A DNA stretch of 47,153 bases, from NCBI GenBank assembly GCA_015478585.1, contig JADMIM010000019.1, positions 1 through 47,153 of the forward strand, in the 5' to 3' direction. Below the pieces are notes generated by a model. The model did not search any database, was not told where the DNA came from, and worked only from the letters and a program-made list of their open reading frames with translations. Of this stretch, positions 14,924 through 23,413 are shown one piece after another. The translations under genes and the position numbers were made by a program. Position 1 is the stretch's first letter; the number at the start of each line of letters is the position of its first letter. The DNA is from Thermaceae bacterium. Lineage in GTDB: Bacteria > Deinococcota > Deinococci > Deinococcales > Thermaceae.

Positions 14924-16439
14924 CACCCGCCCGCCGACCCTCGAGCTGCCCCACCAGCTCGCCAGGCTGGCCGGTGTGGAAATGGTCTCGCCGCCACTGG
15001 AAATCTTGAATCATCTCAACGAACCCGGAGACACCGCTGCGATTGCCGACTGGCTACGCCTCGAGGCCCCCACCGCCGAGGTTGCCCTCCTCACCCTGGA
15101 AACCCTTACCCTGGGCGGGATGATTCCAGCTCGGCGGGTCTCGGATAGCCTGGAGGACGTGCTGGGGCGGCTCGAGGTGCTGCACCAACTCAAGCGGGAT
15201 AATCCCAGCCTGCGGATTCTGGCCTACGGGGTAATCGTGCGGGTGGCCCACGACAACGACCCGCTCGAGGAAAAACCGTACTACGGTCAGTGGGGGGCGG
15301 GGCTGCGCAAGGTTTCGGAGTGGATAGACCGCGTGGAGCGCGGTGGGTCGCAAAGCGAACTCGACCATGCCCGCATCGCCGTACCGCCCAAGGTTTTGGA
15401 GGATTGGCTGGCGACCCGCGAGCGCAATCACGCCCTGCACCAGGCCGCCATAGATTTATTGAACCAAGGTGTGCTCGAGCATCTTAGTCTGACCCTCGAC
15501 GACACCGCGCCCTATGGCCTGGCAGCGAGGGATAGGAGGCGGCTCGAGGCCAGAGTGGACGAACTCGGTTTGTGGCCTCGAGTCGAGGTCTATCCTGGTG
15601 CCGATGAGGTTGCGGCAACCCTGCTGGCACGGGCTTTGGTTGACCCCTCAGGGCCTAAGCCCAAGGTGTTCGTGCGCTACCCCAGTGGGTTAGCCGAACA
15701 AGCCGAAATGCTCTACGAAGACCGCCCACTGGGAGAACTGCTCAAGGCCCATTTGCGAGCGGCGGGCTGCGCCCGAGTACCGGAGGTGAACCAGGCCGAT
15801 TTTGTGCTCGCGGTCAATGCGCCTGCTCACCGCCAGGGCCACCGCGAACCCGACCTGGTTCATGTAGATACCGCCGCGCGCAACCTGCCTGAGTTTGTAG
15901 ACCGCCTCCGGGAGGACGAAATCGCGGGCCGAAGAATCGCCGTCGCAGACGTAGCCTATGCCAACGGAGCAGAAAACCGCTTTACCAAGCTGCTGCTGCA
16001 AGCCATCCATCCGGCAAAACTGGCTGGCTATGCAGCCTGGAATACCGCCGGAAATACCCTGGGTAGTGCCATCGCTACCGGAGTCTGTGCTCTGCACGGT
16101 TCCGACGGCATAGCCCTGGCCGAGGCCAACTTCTCGCGCCTGGTGGACGACTGGCTTTACCAGGGACGGGTGCGGGCCGAGGTACACCAGGCGCTGAGCG
16201 AAGAACTCGGTCGGCCTCCCGACCCCTTCGATTTGGGCGATTTCAAACTGGGGGCCGAGATGCATCTTCAGCAGCACATGACCCCACTGGTGCAAAAGCT
16301 CTGGCAGGAACACTTCGCGCCCAGTTTGCCGGGGGTGGGCCTCGAGCTGGGCCGAGCCAAACTGGCCTGGCCGCGCCTATTCACCGGGGTTTTCCCCGTC
16401 AGGTTAACGCCCTCTCCCCTTGTGGGGGGTGAGGGATGA
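14898..16439 (+). CDS. DUF4127 family protein
   Basis: A 513-residue cytoplasmic protein whose opening MRVLLLPCDTRPPT and internal TLETLTLGGMIPAR and NTAGNTLG segments fit the DUF4127 family as I know it. The biochemical role is unsettled. Its place between amino-sugar permeases and the ROK kinase suggests an enzyme acting on the imported sugar or oligosaccharide before phosphorylation, but that is inference. The start is supported by AGGAG seven bases upstream, lying inside the RAYT gene, and the stop overlaps the kinase start (ATGA). The last dozen residues (PSPLVGGEG) are proline/glycine-rich and look like read-through into non-conserved DNA. Confidence 0.8.
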   Translation: MRVLLLPCDTRPPTLELPHQLARLAGVEMVSPPLEILNHLNEPGDTAAIADWLRLEAPTAEVALLTLETLTLGGMIPARRVSDSLEDVLGRLEVLHQLKRDNPSLRILAYGVIVRVAHDNDPLEEKPYYGQWGAGLRKVSEWIDRVERGGSQSELDHARIAVPPKVLEDWLATRERNHALHQAAIDLLNQGVLEHLSLTLDDTAPYGLAARDRRRLEARVDELGLWPRVEVYPGADEVAATLLARALVDPSGPKPKVFVRYPSGLAEQAEMLYEDRPLGELLKAHLRAAGCARVPEVNQADFVLAVNAPAHRQGHREPDLVHVDTAARNLPEFVDRLREDEIAGRRIAVADVAYANGAENRFTKLLLQAIHPAKLAGYAAWNTAGNTLGSAIATGVCALHGSDGIALAEANFSRLVDDWLYQGRVRAEVHQALSEELGRPPDPFDLGDFKLGAEMHLQQHMTPLVQKLWQEHFAPSLPGVGLELGRAKLAWPRLFTGVFPVRLTPSPLVGGEG

Positions 16440-17269
16440 TCGCCGCCCTCGACATCGGTGGAACCAAGCTGTTAGCGGCATCGGTGCAGGAGGGTCGGAT
16501 ATTACAGGGCAGGCAGGCTCCCACCCCACAAGACCGAAGCCCCCAGGTCGTGCTATCGGTGGCCCTCGAGCTGCTGCGATTATTTCTGCCCGGCGCCAAA
16601 GCCCTGGGGGTGGCTGCCACCGGAACCGTGCGAGATGGCAAAGTTACCGCGCCCAACCAGCAAACCCTGCCCTGGACAGAGCTAGACTTGCAGGAAATGC
16701 TGCATCAAGCCACCCGCCTGCCCATCTTCGTGCTCAACGATGCCGATGCTGCGGCCTGGGGTGAGGCCCGCTTTGGGGCCGGGCGGGGCTGCGCCAATTT
16801 TCTCTTCGTCACGGTTTCGACAGGCATCGGCAGCGGGCTAATTCTCGAGCATCGGCTGCATCAGGGCTCGGAACTGGGTTTTACGCGGGTAGCCGCCGGA
16901 GCCTTTCTCGAGCACCTGGCTTCTGGCAAAGCCCTCGATGAGTGGGCCAGAAAGCGCGGCTGGAAAGGGGCGGCTGAAGTAATAGAGCGGGCCTCGTCCG
17001 ACCCCCAGGCCGCAGACCAACTCGACCAGAGTGCCCGACTGCTGGCCGAAAAGCTGCTCGACTTGAGGGTGGTGCTGGGCCTGGAAAGGGTCGCGGTGGG
17101 TGGAGGCTTGGGCTTGAGGAAAGCCTATCTCGAGCACCTACAAAACTTGGTTGGGCCAAGCTTGCCCATAGAAGCCGCCCAACTGGGCGCAGAGGCCGGT
17201 CTGATTGGGGTCGCCGACTGGGCCGAGCAGGGGCTAGATGCCCAGATGGCCGATACCAGCGCGGGTTGA
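16436..17269 (+). CDS. ROK-family sugar kinase (amino sugar)
   Basis: A 277-residue ROK kinase, probably phosphorylating GlcNAc or ManNAc at O6. Phosphate motif DIGGTK is at residues 6-11. The catalytic base lies in LNDADAAAWGEA, and STGIGSG is the adenosine/phosphate 2 loop. The usual zinc module of ROK kinases is missing: the E-x-GH histidine is phenylalanine (GSELGFTRV) and there is no CxCGxxGC. That makes it shorter than typical NagK/NanK and places it in a zinc-less branch. It starts within the DUF4127 stop. Substrate is inferred from nanE and nagA in the same operon. Confidence 0.87.
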   Translation: MIAALDIGGTKLLAASVQEGRILQGRQAPTPQDRSPQVVLSVALELLRLFLPGAKALGVAATGTVRDGKVTAPNQQTLPWTELDLQEMLHQATRLPIFVLNDADAAAWGEARFGAGRGCANFLFVTVSTGIGSGLILEHRLHQGSELGFTRVAAGAFLEHLASGKALDEWARKRGWKGAAEVIERASSDPQAADQLDQSARLLAEKLLDLRVVLGLERVAVGGGLGLRKAYLEHLQNLVGPSLPIEAAQLGAEAGLIGVADWAEQGLDAQMADTSAG

Positions 17270-17295
17270 GGGCTTGCCGATGAGGAAATTTGGCT

Positions 17296-18402
17296 ATGAA
17301 TGAACTAAGCGGCACGGTGGTCACCCCCACCCTGAGCTATCCCGGCAGGGTTCGCTGGGACACCCACATAGAGGCCGTCGAGGCCGCGTTAGGTCAGCCA
17401 GGAGGCTATATTCTGCCGGGCTTTATAGATCTGCACGTTCATGGCGGGGGTGGAGCAGACTGCATGGAGGGGGCAGAGGCTACCCGCCAGATGGCTCGTT
17501 TTCATGCCCAGCACGGGACGGTAGCCCTGCTGGCGACCACCGTTACCGCACCTCTGGGCGACCTCGAGGCGGCCCTGGCGGGCATCAACCAGGTCATCCA
17601 GAATCCCGGCCCCGGCGAGGCCAGGGTGTTGGGCGTACATCTGGAAGGCCCTTTCATCAACTCCAGTAGGCTGGGCGCACAGCCGCCCTATACCATCCCC
17701 CCCGACCTGGGAATAATGCGTCACCTGATGTCGCTGGCCCCTATCCAGGTGGTCACGTTGGCCCCGGAGTTGCCTGGCGCTTTGGCCCTCATCCGTTTCC
17801 TGAGCGAGGCCGGGATACGGGTGCAGATGGGCCACACCGGAGCTAACTATGCCCAGGCCAGAGCGGGCTTCGAGGCCGGAGCCCAGGGCTTTACCCATTT
17901 TTTCAACGCCATGACCGGCCTGCACCACCGCGAGCCGGGCGTGGTTGGGCTGGGGCTGGAAAAAGCCTCTTTTGCCGAAGTGGTAGCCGACGGGTTGCAC
18001 GTACACCCAGCAGCAGTACGAGCCATCTGGAAGGCCATTCCCCAGCTTTATGCGGTTACCGACGCGGTGGAAGCCGCTGGAATGACCGAAGGGAAATATC
18101 GTTTGGGACGACACAGTGTGTACAAAAAAGCGGAAGGGGTGTTTCTGGAGGATGGAACCCTGGCCGGAAGCTCTCTGACCCTCGACCAGGCCGTGCGCAA
18201 TCTGACCGATTGGGGTCTGAGCTTGGGCGAGGCTGTAGAAATGACTTCTGGGCGGCCCGCCCGCTATCTTGGCCTGGAAAACCTGGGAAGCCTCGAGGCT
18301 GGGATGGCAGCGGATATAGTCGTGCTCAACGAGCATCTCGAGGTCGAGCAGGTATACCTTGGAGGCCAAGCCCTCTCCTCTAGCGAAGAATTTGGAGCCT
18401 GA
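17296..18402 (+). CDS. nagA: N-acetylglucosamine-6-phosphate deacetylase
   Basis: A 368-residue amidohydrolase converting GlcNAc-6-P to GlcN-6-P and acetate. Visible signatures are the metal motif GFIDLHVHGGGG, HLEGPFIN, the second-half HFFNAMTGLHHREPG, VVADGLHVHP and the catalytic aspartate in YAVTDAVEAAGM. The start at ATG 17296 is preferred over TTG 17290 because GAGG lies at a good distance. It is separated from the kinase by 26 bases and from the deaminase gene by two, so the three are surely co-transcribed. Confidence 0.95.
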   Translation: MNELSGTVVTPTLSYPGRVRWDTHIEAVEAALGQPGGYILPGFIDLHVHGGGGADCMEGAEATRQMARFHAQHGTVALLATTVTAPLGDLEAALAGINQVIQNPGPGEARVLGVHLEGPFINSSRLGAQPPYTIPPDLGIMRHLMSLAPIQVVTLAPELPGALALIRFLSEAGIRVQMGHTGANYAQARAGFEAGAQGFTHFFNAMTGLHHREPGVVGLGLEKASFAEVVADGLHVHPAAVRAIWKAIPQLYAVTDAVEAAGMTEGKYRLGRHSVYKKAEGVFLEDGTLAGSSLTLDQAVRNLTDWGLSLGEAVEMTSGRPARYLGLENLGSLEAGMAADIVVLNEHLEVEQVYLGGQALSSSEEFGA

Positions 18403-18404
18403 TA

Positions 18405-19448
18405 ATGCGCGCTGATGAAACCAAAATGTACCGCGAAGCCCTACAAGCCCCCGCCGTGGTCGAGCGTCTGCTGCGCGAAAACCAGAACGAGGTGGCCTCG
18501 CTGGCAGCTTTTTTGCGGCGCAACCCGCCCCCCTTTGCCCTGACCATAGCCAGGGGCAGCTCCGACCACGCCGCGCTATACGGCAAATATCTACTGGAAA
18601 GCCTGCTGGGAGTGGTGTGCAGCAGCGCCATTCCCTCAGTGACAACGGTCTACGGGGCCAATCTGGGGGTCAATAAAGCCCTAGCGATTGCCCTTTCGCA
18701 GTCGGGGGAAAGCCCCGACCTGATTGAAGTCACCCATCAGGCCAGGCGGGCGGGAGCCCTTACGGTGGCCTTCGTCAACAAAGCGAGCTCGCCGCTGGCC
18801 CAGGCCGCCGAGGTGGTGTTTCCGCTCTGGGCCGATACCGAGGAGGCCGTGGCCGCCACCAAAAGTTATCTGGCGACCTTAGCTGCCTTAGCCCAGTTGG
18901 TGGCCTACTGGTCCGAAGATAAAAGCCTCAAGGAGGCCCTCACACTGCTGCCAGAAGCCCTGTATAAAGCCGCCGATGCCGACTGGAGCGGGGGCTTGGA
19001 ACCATTAGTGGAAGCTGACAGCAGCTTGGTGGTGGGACGAGGCTACGCCTTTGCCATCGCCCACGAGTTGGCCCTCAAGTTCAAGGAGACCAGCGCCCTC
19101 CACGCCGAGGCCATGTCGGGGGCGGAACTCCTGCATGGCCCGGTGGCCCTGGTAGAGACAGGTTTCCCGCTTTTGTTGCTGGCTCCGCGTGACCGGCCTT
19201 TGTCTGGGATGCTGGGGCTACTCGAGAACCTGCGCACTAAAGGAGGCCATCTGCTGGTTGCCTCCTCCGAGTCCAGCGCCCTGGATTTGGCCCATACCCC
19301 ACTGCCTTTGCCCATCAAGGTGCATCCCGTGCTGGACTCACTTTTGCTGGCTCAGGCCTTCTACCCTTTTGCGGCCCAGCTATCCGTAGCCAGGGGCTTC
19401 AACCCCGATGCCCCGCGCAACCTCTCCAAAGTCACGCGAACGCGCTAG
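18405..19448 (+). CDS. SIS-domain glucosamine-6-phosphate deaminase (NagB-II type)
   Basis: A 347-residue protein with two SIS domains (roughly 30-165 and 185-335) and no glutaminase domain, resembling the isomerase half of GlmS. IARGSSDHAA, LSQSGESPDL and TKSYLATLA line the first sugar-phosphate pocket. FNPDAPRNLSKVT at the end is the conserved tail of this family. In an operon with nagA, its expected reaction is GlcN-6-P to fructose-6-P plus ammonia, replacing the unrelated NagB. The stop TAG coincides with the first bases of a GCGGTTTTC-family repeat end. Confidence 0.9.
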   Translation: MRADETKMYREALQAPAVVERLLRENQNEVASLAAFLRRNPPPFALTIARGSSDHAALYGKYLLESLLGVVCSSAIPSVTTVYGANLGVNKALAIALSQSGESPDLIEVTHQARRAGALTVAFVNKASSPLAQAAEVVFPLWADTEEAVAATKSYLATLAALAQLVAYWSEDKSLKEALTLLPEALYKAADADWSGGLEPLVEADSSLVVGRGYAFAIAHELALKFKETSALHAEAMSGAELLHGPVALVETGFPLLLLAPRDRPLSGMLGLLENLRTKGGHLLVASSESSALDLAHTPLPLPIKVHPVLDSLLLAQAFYPFAAQLSVARGFNPDAPRNLSKVTRTR

Positions 19449-19489
19449 AGCAGTTTTCGCAAAGAATCCCTGGACAAACTCATTTAGCG
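19445..19489. repeat. Partial GCGGTTTTC-family repeat end
   Basis: CTAGAGCAGTTTTCGCAAAGAAT begins inside the stop codon of the deaminase gene (split here at 19445-19467) and matches the left ends at 30202 and 32951. The inner hairpin and right end are absent. The short stretch separates two convergent genes. Confidence 0.6.
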
Positions 19490-19990
19490 AATATAAAAGT
19501 AGGTTTCGCTTACGTCACGGATTCTCGAGCGGCTATCGCGCAAATAGATCGAAGTCTGGCGATCCCAGGTTTCGTAGGTGTAGATGCCACCAAACACGAA
19601 CCCGGCTGGATAAGGGCTGTCGGTGTAGATGGCCCGAACCCGCTCGAGGCCACGTGGGGGACGCAGTTGAAAGCCAAAATTGGGATTACCCTGAGGGCCA
19701 GCCAGGGTATAGCTTCCAGCTTGCAGATAGTAGTGGCTAAACTCGTAGGTTTCCCCACTGGGGTCAATGGCAACCAGGGCCACGTAGCCAGGACGGTTGA
19801 GGGTGAGGTAAAAGCGCACGTATTCGCCCACGAAGTAGTTCGAGCCTTGCCCACGGTCGGGTTCCAGACGCACGATGGTGGGGGTTAGTTCGTAGCCGAA
19901 GCGGGCCGAGATCACCAGATTGGGGCGGGCGGTGATGGTGCAAGCCGACAGCAATCCGGCCAGAACCAGTAAAACCAGCAATCTTCGCAT
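19484..19990 (-). CDS. DUF4384-type lipoprotein
   Basis: A 168-residue envelope lipoprotein. The signal peptide ends in lipobox LSAC at residues 14-17. The body resembles DUF4384: GEYVRFYLTLNRPGYVAL followed by FSHYYLQAGSYTL, typical of beta-rich domains that occur alone or attached to kinases and S-layer proteins. The C-terminus is rich in Arg/Ser/Tyr. Function is unknown; an outer-envelope structural or sensing role is plausible. It is convergent with the amino-sugar operon. The 178-base gap to rnhB holds one small palindrome (CTAAAG/CTTTAG, 20046-20061) and no gene. Confidence 0.8.
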   Translation of the reverse strand: MRRLLVLLVLAGLLSACTITARPNLVISARFGYELTPTIVRLEPDRGQGSNYFVGEYVRFYLTLNRPGYVALVAIDPSGETYEFSHYYLQAGSYTLAGPQGNPNFGFQLRPPRGLERVRAIYTDSPYPAGFVFGGIYTYETWDRQTSIYLRDSRSRIRDVSETYFYIR

Positions 19991-20168
19991 CTAAAGCCTC
20001 CTGGCCCAAGTCTATGCGCCAAGCTGAACTTAGACTGAAACCCTGGCTAAAGCAGGCTTTAGACTTAGTGGTTTTCACACTGGGCTTCTGGCAGAAGTCG
20101 CTGATAGCCAAGTCTTGCAGGTCAATCCAAAACAACCTGTGGGCACTTTGGCAAGCGGTTTAAAGGCA

Positions 20169-20768
20169 TCATAGAGGCAGCAAAGTGGCTACGGGAGCAA
20201 AGCTCAACCGGTGCGCTGCACAAGGGCCGAGCTGAGTGAGGGCCTCGAGGTGGGCGGTGGTTGCGTAGCCCTTGTGCTGGGAAAAGCCATATCCTGGAAA
20301 GGTTTGCTCCAGCACCAACATATAGCGGTCTCGAGCCACTTTTGCCAGGATGCTGGCGGCAGCAACGCTGGGGCTGTCGCGGTCAGCTTTGGCTGGGGCC
20401 AATAGAGGCAGAGGGGTGTCTAGCTTCAGATAGTCGGTCAGGAGGGCTTGAGGAGGTATCTGAAGTTGTCGTAAGGCCCGCTGGGCTGCCTGGTGGGTGG
20501 CCTTCAGGATCCCCACGCGGTCTATCTCGTCATTCTCCGCCCAACCCACCCCCCAGGCCAGGGCCGTGGTATGCACCTTCACCTCGAGGCGCTCCCGCTG
20601 AGCGGCGCTCAAGGTTTTGGAGTCGCGGAAGGGATAATTGCCCTTCCCCGGCAAAATTACTGCCGCTGCCACCACCGGCCCAGCCAGGGCTCCGCGCCCA
20701 GCCTCGTCTACCCCAGCTACCCGCAAACCTTGTGCCCACCAAGTTTTCTCTGGAATGCTTGACTTCAT
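20169..20768 (-). CDS. rnhB: Ribonuclease HII
   Basis: A 199-residue endonuclease that cleaves the RNA strand of RNA-DNA hybrids and single ribonucleotides in [24 protein letters not shown] contains the first two acidic metal ligands (D21, E22). [10 protein letters not shown] supplies the third, and the [17 protein letters not shown] helix is diagnostic of type 2 RNases H. Length and order are normal. It is divergent from the amine oxidase gene across a 220-base region that contains a heptad tract. Confidence 0.95.
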   Translation of the reverse strand: MKSSIPEKTWWAQGLRVAGVDEAGRGALAGPVVAAAVILPGKGNYPFRDSKTLSAAQRERLEVKVHTTALAWGVGWAENDEIDRVGILKATHQAAQRALRQLQIPPQALLTDYLKLDTPLPLLAPAKADRDSPSVAAASILAKVARDRYMLVLEQTFPGYGFSQHKGYATTAHLEALTQLGPCAAHRLSFAPVATLLPL

Positions 20769-20890
20769 GCTGCAAAGAGTCTAGAGCAAGCCATGCGCCT
20801 CGAGCAATGCCCAATAAACCAGCCCACGCAAAAATCAAACCCCTCCCAGACAGTGCTTCTTGATAAGGCAATTATGCCGTCCTGTTGTAG

Positions 20891-20955
20891 CTTCTTGGTC
20901 TTTTGTGTTTTGCTTTTAACTTTTGGCGTTCGACGTTTAGCCCTCTGCTTATAAT
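20891..20955. repeat. Heptanucleotide tract (RCSTTTK-like, nine units) running into a -10 box
   Basis: Nine consecutive 7-bp units with a T-rich core (GCGTTCG, ACGTTTA and relatives) lead into TATAAT at 20950-20955. That hexamer is a good -10 box for the downstream amine oxidase; the TTCGAC at 20929-20934 could be a weak -35 with a 15-base spacer. The last four units parallel the tract at 24811-24866 almost unit for unit. Confidence 0.65.
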
Positions 20956-20988
20956 CGTTCATTGCTGCGTGTTGTACGATTACCCCCG

Positions 20989-22041
20989 ATGAAGACCCAG
21001 TATTCCGCCGATTATGTAGGGCCAGTACAGGTATTGGTGGTTGGGGCAGGGCTGGCCGGGTTAGCTGCGGCACGGGACTTGGCTCGAGCGGGGCTGAGGG
21101 TTCACCTGCTGGACAAATCCAGAGGGGTCTCGGGGCGGGCTGCTACGCGCTGGCTCGAGCTAGACGGCAAAACCCTGCGTATAGACCACGGAGCGCAATA
21201 TTTTACTGCCAAGGGTGATGGGCTGCGGATAATATTGCCGGATTTGGTCGAACAGGGCATCGTGCGGGAGTGGGCTCAGGGTTTTCCGGTGCTCAGCGAA
21301 AATGGGATTGAGACCCGTACCTCGCGGCATCCTCGCTATATCTGCCCCGAGGGGATGAGTGCCTTGGGCAAGGCTTTTCTCAAGGGAATCGAGGACAAAG
21401 ACCTGCATCTGCCCCTGGAAACCAAAGCGCTGGTAACTCAGCTCTACCGCAGCGAAAGCGATGGGCACTGGCAAGCCCTGCTCGAGAACGGCGAGATTCG
21501 CTCGGGTCATACCTTGTTGCTCAACCTGCCCGCCCCCCAGGCCCTCAAGCTGTCCGAGGAGTTTCTTAAGCCTGAAGTAAAAATGGCCCTCGAGGCGGTA
21601 CGTTTTGCTCCCTGCTGGACGCTAGTGCTGGTACTGGAGAGCCTACCTTATCTAGACTGGGTGGGGCTGGAAATCAAACATCCGGTGCTGGCCTGGGCGG
21701 CCCTCGACCACACCAAGCGGATGGTAGAGGGGCCACCGGTGTTGGTGCTCCAGGCCACCCCCCAGTGGAGTCAGGAACACCTCGAGCAGACCCCCGAGGA
21801 GGTATTGCCGCTCCTTCTGGCTGCCGCCAGGGAACTGCTGGGCGACTGGGTGACGCGCTACCGCTTGGCGCTGGCTCACCGCTGGCGCTACGCCAAGCCC
21901 ATCCAAATCCATCCCTGGCCGTTTTTGGCGCAAGACAATCTGGTCTTTTGTGGCGACTGGTGCGGAGGGGCCAGGATAGAATCCGCCCTCGAGAGCGGTT
22001 GGGCAGCCGCAGACTATCTGCTCAGACATCTCTCGGATTGA
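20989..22041 (+). CDS. FAD-dependent amine oxidase-like oxidoreductase
   Basis: A 350-residue flavoprotein of the renalase/amine-oxidase type. The Rossmann dinucleotide fold is VLVVGAGLAGLAAARDL near residues 15-32, and the ribose-binding glutamate position is occupied by aspartate (LLDKSRGVSGRAATRW), as in renalase-like proteins. A C-terminal FAD motif reads FCGDWCGGARIESALESGW. It probably oxidises an amine or a reduced nicotinamide by-product in the cytosol. I chose ATG 20989, which has no Shine-Dalgarno; a TATAAT 33 bases upstream suggests a short leader. A TTG at 20962 would add nine residues. Confidence 0.82.
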   Translation: MKTQYSADYVGPVQVLVVGAGLAGLAAARDLARAGLRVHLLDKSRGVSGRAATRWLELDGKTLRIDHGAQYFTAKGDGLRIILPDLVEQGIVREWAQGFPVLSENGIETRTSRHPRYICPEGMSALGKAFLKGIEDKDLHLPLETKALVTQLYRSESDGHWQALLENGEIRSGHTLLLNLPAPQALKLSEEFLKPEVKMALEAVRFAPCWTLVLVLESLPYLDWVGLEIKHPVLAWAALDHTKRMVEGPPVLVLQATPQWSQEHLEQTPEEVLPLLLAAARELLGDWVTRYRLALAHRWRYAKPIQIHPWPFLAQDNLVFCGDWCGGARIESALESGWAAADYLLRHLSD

Positions 22042-22102
22042 AGGCTCTACAAACCAGGTCTATGAATGTATGAAAATTCCATGTATAGATTAATATCCCG
22101 GT

Positions 22103-23305
22103 ATGCCCCGACGGTTTACCCCCGACCCCTATCAGACCTTGGAGGTTGCTGACCCCCTCGAGACCTTGCGCACTCGAGTGACCCTGTGGCTCTTGCCAAT
22201 AGGCGCTGGGGCGGCTTTGCTGGCCTGGGTGTTTTCGTTTGTCAGCCGCAGTCTCAATGCCATTGACCAGATCATGCTATGGCCCATGGCGGTGGGGTTT
22301 TTGGGATTGGAAATCTACCTGCTGCGCAACCCCTGGCGGATTCGGTTGGTCTGGCAGATTGCTCTGGGGTTTATTGCTGCTTACGAGATTGCCAGTGTGT
22401 TTTACGAAACCAGTTCCCAGCTTTACCAACACCCCGACAGCCTGAGTCCGGCGCTGGAGTGGTTTGCGATGGTCTACTTGATGGCCTTCGTGTTGTTGAG
22501 CCGCCGCCAGGCCCTTTATTTTTCGGCAGGCTATTTGTTAATGGGGATTATGGCCGGAACCATCGGGACATTTTTGAGTCCGCCACTGGGGTTCGCTGCC
22601 ATTAACTCCCTGGCCCAGTTCTTGCTATCTAACCTGACCTATATCCTGCTGCTCTATATTTTTGCCCACCTGCGCCGTCACTATGCCCAAATGCATCAGA
22701 TGGCCCACACCGACGCGCTGACCGGACTCATCAACCGGCGGGCCATGCAAAACCGCCTCGAGGCCGAACTCGAGACCCTGCGACGTGAGCCCAACAGCGT
22801 CTATTGGCGCAGACTGAGCGATAAAAGCACCCTGTCTGAGCATAGCTTTGCGGTTTTGCTGGCGGATATTGACCACTTCAAGGAAGTCAACGACCACCAC
22901 GGTCATGCCGTGGGCGACCAGGTTTTGCGCGAGGTGGCAGCCCGCCTGAGTGGGAAGCTTCGCTCGGGGGATCAGATTGCCCGTTGGGGTGGGGAGGAGT
23001 TTCTGGTGCTGGCTCCCGAAACCGACCTGGCCCAGGCCCAGGCTTTGTCCCAGCGCTTGTTCGACTGCATCGAGACCAGCCCAGTGGCGGGCATCCAGTT
23101 GTCTTTGAGTATCGGTGTGGCCTGCTATCGCAAGGGTGACACCATTGCCGTGCTCTTGAGCCGGGCCGACGAGGCCATGTACCGGGCCAAGGCTGGGGGG
23201 CGGGCCCGCATCGAACTCGAGGATCACCCCAACGAAGAAATCAGCGTGGTGCACACCCAACCTGATACCGCCCTGACCTCGGAAAAAAGTGCTAAACCAG
23301 GGTGA
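22103..23305 (+). CDS. Membrane-bound diguanylate cyclase (GGDEF)
   Basis: A 400-residue protein. About six hydrophobic segments cover residues 25-190 and form a membrane sensor. The catalytic domain follows: DALTGLINRRAM at 204-215, DIDHFKEVND at 255-264 and active-site GGEEF at 296-300. An inhibitory I-site RSGD (287-290) sits exactly five residues before it, so product feedback by cyclic di-GMP is expected. About 20 extra residues (around 228-248) separate the first two motifs. No EAL domain is attached. AT-rich GTATAGATTAATAT just before the ATG suggests a near-leaderless promoter. Confidence 0.93.
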   Translation: MPRRFTPDPYQTLEVADPLETLRTRVTLWLLPIGAGAALLAWVFSFVSRSLNAIDQIMLWPMAVGFLGLEIYLLRNPWRIRLVWQIALGFIAAYEIASVFYETSSQLYQHPDSLSPALEWFAMVYLMAFVLLSRRQALYFSAGYLLMGIMAGTIGTFLSPPLGFAAINSLAQFLLSNLTYILLLYIFAHLRRHYAQMHQMAHTDALTGLINRRAMQNRLEAELETLRREPNSVYWRRLSDKSTLSEHSFAVLLADIDHFKEVNDHHGHAVGDQVLREVAARLSGKLRSGDQIARWGGEEFLVLAPETDLAQAQALSQRLFDCIETSPVAGIQLSLSIGVACYRKGDTIAVLLSRADEAMYRAKAGGRARIELEDHPNEEISVVHTQPDTALTSEKSAKPG

Positions 23306-23340
23306 AGCCGTTTGCCTGAGGAATCCCTTTCTGCAAGAGG

Positions 23341-23413
23341 TATATTCACTGTGCCCGTGTGGGCAGAGTAAATATACTCGAGCCATCCCAAGGGTTTTTG
23401 CGGAAACCGCGAT
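23341..23413. repeat. GCGGTTTTC-family repeat, inverted copy with long hairpin
   Basis: Bases 23341-23376 fold into a hairpin with 16-bp arms (TATATTCACTGTGCCC and its partner, 14 of 16 paired) around GTGT. From about 23360 to 23413 the reverse complement matches the first half of the repeat at 12412, including TTGGGATGGCTCGAGTA. It occupies the 108-base gap between the diguanylate cyclase and nucleotidyltransferase genes, and its GCGGTTT end abuts the start codon of the latter. No T-run follows, so a standard terminator is unlikely. Confidence 0.7.

Noticed and set aside
17389-18645. 418-codon minus-strand frame opposite nagA and the deaminase gene
   Set aside because: nagA and the deaminase have all family motifs on the plus strand; the opposing frame has low-complexity composition and spans two genes.
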